Shown here: positions 62,497 to 64,000 of the stretch, one piece after another
Position numbering within the stretch: the stretch's first letter is position 1
How the letters are laid out: every line of letters begins with the position of its first letter
NCBI RefSeq assembly: GCF_004402535.1
Contig: NZ_SOEY01000028.1
Coordinates: 248,001-312,000, forward strand
Length of the DNA stretch: 64,000 nucleotides
Direction: 5' to 3'
From: Cryobacterium glaciale
Lineage (GTDB): Bacteria > Actinomycetota > Actinomycetes > Actinomycetales > Microbacteriaceae
Position numbers and translations under genes: made by a program
The notes under the pieces: model-generated
The model's database searches: none
What the model was told of the DNA's origin: nothing
Seen by the model: only the letters and a program-made list of their open reading frames with translations

Positions 62497-63888
62497 TTAG
62501 TAAGCGGTGAGGTAGGAGTTGATCTCCCAGTCGGTGATCGTGTTGTGCCAGGTCAGGAATTCGTCTTCCTTCGCCTGGGCGAAATATGCGCCGACCGGAT
62601 GCGCGATTCCGAACGAGTCCAGCAGCACCCGGTCACCGCGCAGCGCCTCCACCGCGTGCAGCAGGGTCTGCGGCAGTACCGCGGAGGTCGCGCGCGACTC
62701 CCCCGGCCCGCACGGGTCCCCCGGGTCGATCGCCTGGTCGAGCCCGTCGAGCCCGGCGGAAATCGTGGCAGCAATGGCGAGATACGGGTTGGCCGAGCCG
62801 TCGCCGGCGCGCAACTCGATGCGCTTACCGTCGGGCACCCGGATGAAGTGGGTGCGATCGTTTCCACCGTAGGTGGCCTTCTTCGGCGACCAGGTCGCCC
62901 CGGACGCACTCGTGGACGCGCCGCGGCGCTTGTAGGAGTTGACCGACGGCGCCAGGAAGGCTTGCAGCCCGGAGGCGTGGGCCAGGATGCCGCCGATGAA
63001 GGCATAGGCGGTCGGCGACAGGCCGAGGCCTCTCCGGTCGTGATCGTCGGGGAACACCGGGGCGTCGTCAGCCCACAGCGAGAGGTGAAAGTGCAGTCCG
63101 CTGCCGGCGCGATCGGCGAAGGGCTTGGGCATGAACGTCGCGGTCATGCCGCGCTGTTCAGCGAGCACGCTGATCAGGTAGCGCAGGGTGACCACCCGGT
63201 CGGCGGTGACGAGGGCGTCGTCGTAGGCGAAGTTCTGCTCGAACTGGCCCGCGGCATCCTCGTGATCGTTGGCGTAATTGCCCCAGCCGAGGGTGTTCAT
63301 GGCGTCGCTCACCGCGGTGAGGTGGTCGTACATGCGGGTCACGCCGCGGGCGTCGTAGCAGGTGCGCGCACCGTCATCGCGGCGGTCTGCGGTGCTGATG
63401 GCGCCGGCTTCGTCCTGGTGCACGAGAAAGTATTCGACCTCGGCGCCGACCTTGGCCTGCAGGTTGCGCTGGGCGAGGTCCCGGATCGCCTTCTTGAGGA
63501 TGACCCGCGGAGCGTACGGCCACGGTTCGCCGTTCACGTGCGGGTCGCAGTGCACGATGCCGAGGCCCTCCTTCACGAACGGGATGGCCACGAAGGACGA
63601 CAGGTCGGGAACGGCGATGAGGTCGGGATCCTGCGGACGCTGCCCGATCAAGCCGGCCGCGAAACCGGCAAAGCCTAGGTCGCCGGCTTCGAGCTGGTCG
63701 GCCGCCGCGGTCGGCACGAGCTTGGCGCACGGCTTGCCGTTCAGATCGACGAAGACGGCGAGGATGAAACGCACGCCGTCCGCCTCGGCGAGTTCGCGCA
63801 GGGTTGGTGGGCTGAGTGTGGCTGATTGCGGTGAAGCTGTGACGGCCTGGGCCCGTCGCGCCTCCCCCAGCTCTGCAATATTTGTCAT
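62497..63888 (-). CDS. Glutamine synthetase-like ligase, GlnT / gamma-glutamylmethylamide synthetase type
   Basis: 463-aa ATP-dependent glutamate-amine ligase of the type III/GlnT group. Catalytic-core motifs: KVGAEVEYFLVHQDE, NHEDAAGQFEQNF, SGLHFHLSLW, NSYKRRG, RVPDGKRIELRAGDGSANPY. No adenylylation Tyr loop of GSI is evident. Members make glutamine (GlnT) or gamma-glutamylmethylamide (GmaS); the company of MgsABC-type genes favours the latter. GAGGAGAGG precedes ATG 63888. First gene of the operon. Confidence 0.88.
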   Translation of the reverse strand: MTNIAELGEARRAQAVTASPQSATLSPPTLRELAEADGVRFILAVFVDLNGKPCAKLVPTAAADQLEAGDLGFAGFAAGLIGQRPQDPDLIAVPDLSSFVAIPFVKEGLGIVHCDPHVNGEPWPYAPRVILKKAIRDLAQRNLQAKVGAEVEYFLVHQDEAGAISTADRRDDGARTCYDARGVTRMYDHLTAVSDAMNTLGWGNYANDHEDAAGQFEQNFAYDDALVTADRVVTLRYLISVLAEQRGMTATFMPKPFADRAGSGLHFHLSLWADDAPVFPDDHDRRGLGLSPTAYAFIGGILAHASGLQAFLAPSVNSYKRRGASTSASGATWSPKKATYGGNDRTHFIRVPDGKRIELRAGDGSANPYLAIAATISAGLDGLDQAIDPGDPCGPGESRATSAVLPQTLLHAVEALRGDRVLLDSFGIAHPVGAYFAQAKEDEFLTWHNTITDWEINSYLTAY

Positions 63889-63946
63889 TCCCGACCTCTC
63901 CTCTGGGTGGTGATCCCTGTTCGGCAGTTCACTGTGAGTGAATCTT

Positions 63947-63997
63947 GTTGCTTCAGAGTAACCAGATGAATTGATCGGGGTATGACCGGGATGTTAC
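63947..63997 (-). promoter_or_regulatory. Candidate GlnR-type sites upstream of the ligase operon
   Basis: On the minus strand: GTAAC-N6-GTCAT (63982-63997) and, further down, GTTAC-N6-GCAAC (63947-63962), both with 11-bp periodicity. They resemble GlnR half sites and the phased repeat upstream of narK. Inference only. Confidence 0.35.
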
Positions 63998-64000
63998 GAA

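Overview
The window is 64 kb of GC-rich, densely coding bacterial chromosome. It looks like an actinobacterium of the family Microbacteriaceae, possibly Cryobacterium-like. That is inferred from codon use, GTG/TTG starts, Tat-dependent and Pmt-type functions, a DUF222/HNH gene, a DUF3516 helicase, and the frequent octamer GCGGATGC/GCATCCGC. No rRNA, tRNA, CRISPR array, prophage or complete insertion sequence was seen.

Layout. 1-2.2 kb: rsmI, a rearranged quinone-oxidoreductase gene and the 5' end of metG (minus strand), divergent from pmt (protein O-mannosyltransferase). 4-8.2 kb: fatty-acid desaturase, L-serine dehydratase, a LysM lipoprotein that seems to start at ATT, and a sulfurtransferase. 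8.3-14.9 kb: Ski2-like helicase, membrane molybdopterin oxidoreductase, remnant of a small gene, Tat-exported ferritin-like protein, tatC-tatA. 15-20.2 kb: nitrate assimilation operon narK-nasA-electron-transfer subunit. 20.4-26.1 kb: RNase HI with a tail, a BRCT protein with an inactivated exonuclease domain, an HNH/DUF222 gene and an MpaB-family oxygenase, with repeat-rich spacers.

26.1-33.6 kb: beta-glucoside PTS operon (hypothetical gene, M18 aminopeptidase, BglG-type antiterminator, IIBCA permease, 6-phospho-beta-glucosidase, HAD phosphatase) with a clear RAT/terminator switch. 33.7-39.3 kb: membrane protein, RecQ with a phosphoribosyltransferase-like tail, cystine-type ABC transporter. 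39.3-45.2 kb: toxin-antitoxin pair whose antitoxin frame is broken, a 5'-nucleotidase, sbcDC. 45.4-51.3 kb: fructose PTS locus fruR-fruK-fruA followed by the general PTS genes ptsI and ptsH, so both sugar permeases and their phosphate donors lie in one window.

51.4-55.6 kb: small protein plus FHA protein, DUF2231 membrane protein, gamma-glutamyltransferase, small zinc-ribbon-like protein. 55.7-63.9 kb: a seven-gene minus-strand operon: GlnT/GmaS-type ligase, three split glutamate-synthase-like subunits (MgsA/GlxB, MgsB/GlxC, MgsC/GlxD), ammonium transporter, monomeric sarcosine-oxidase-like flavoenzyme, M20 amidohydrolase. The gene content matches the gamma-glutamylmethylamide/N-methylglutamate route of methylamine use, with the usual four-subunit N-methylglutamate dehydrogenase replaced by a single flavoprotein oxidase. 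This is the most interesting system in the window.

Other notable points: in-frame 9-15 bp tandem repeats recur in unrelated genes (pmt, sulfurtransferase, HNH, sbcC), and 11-bp phased GlnR-like half sites lie before both nitrogen operons.
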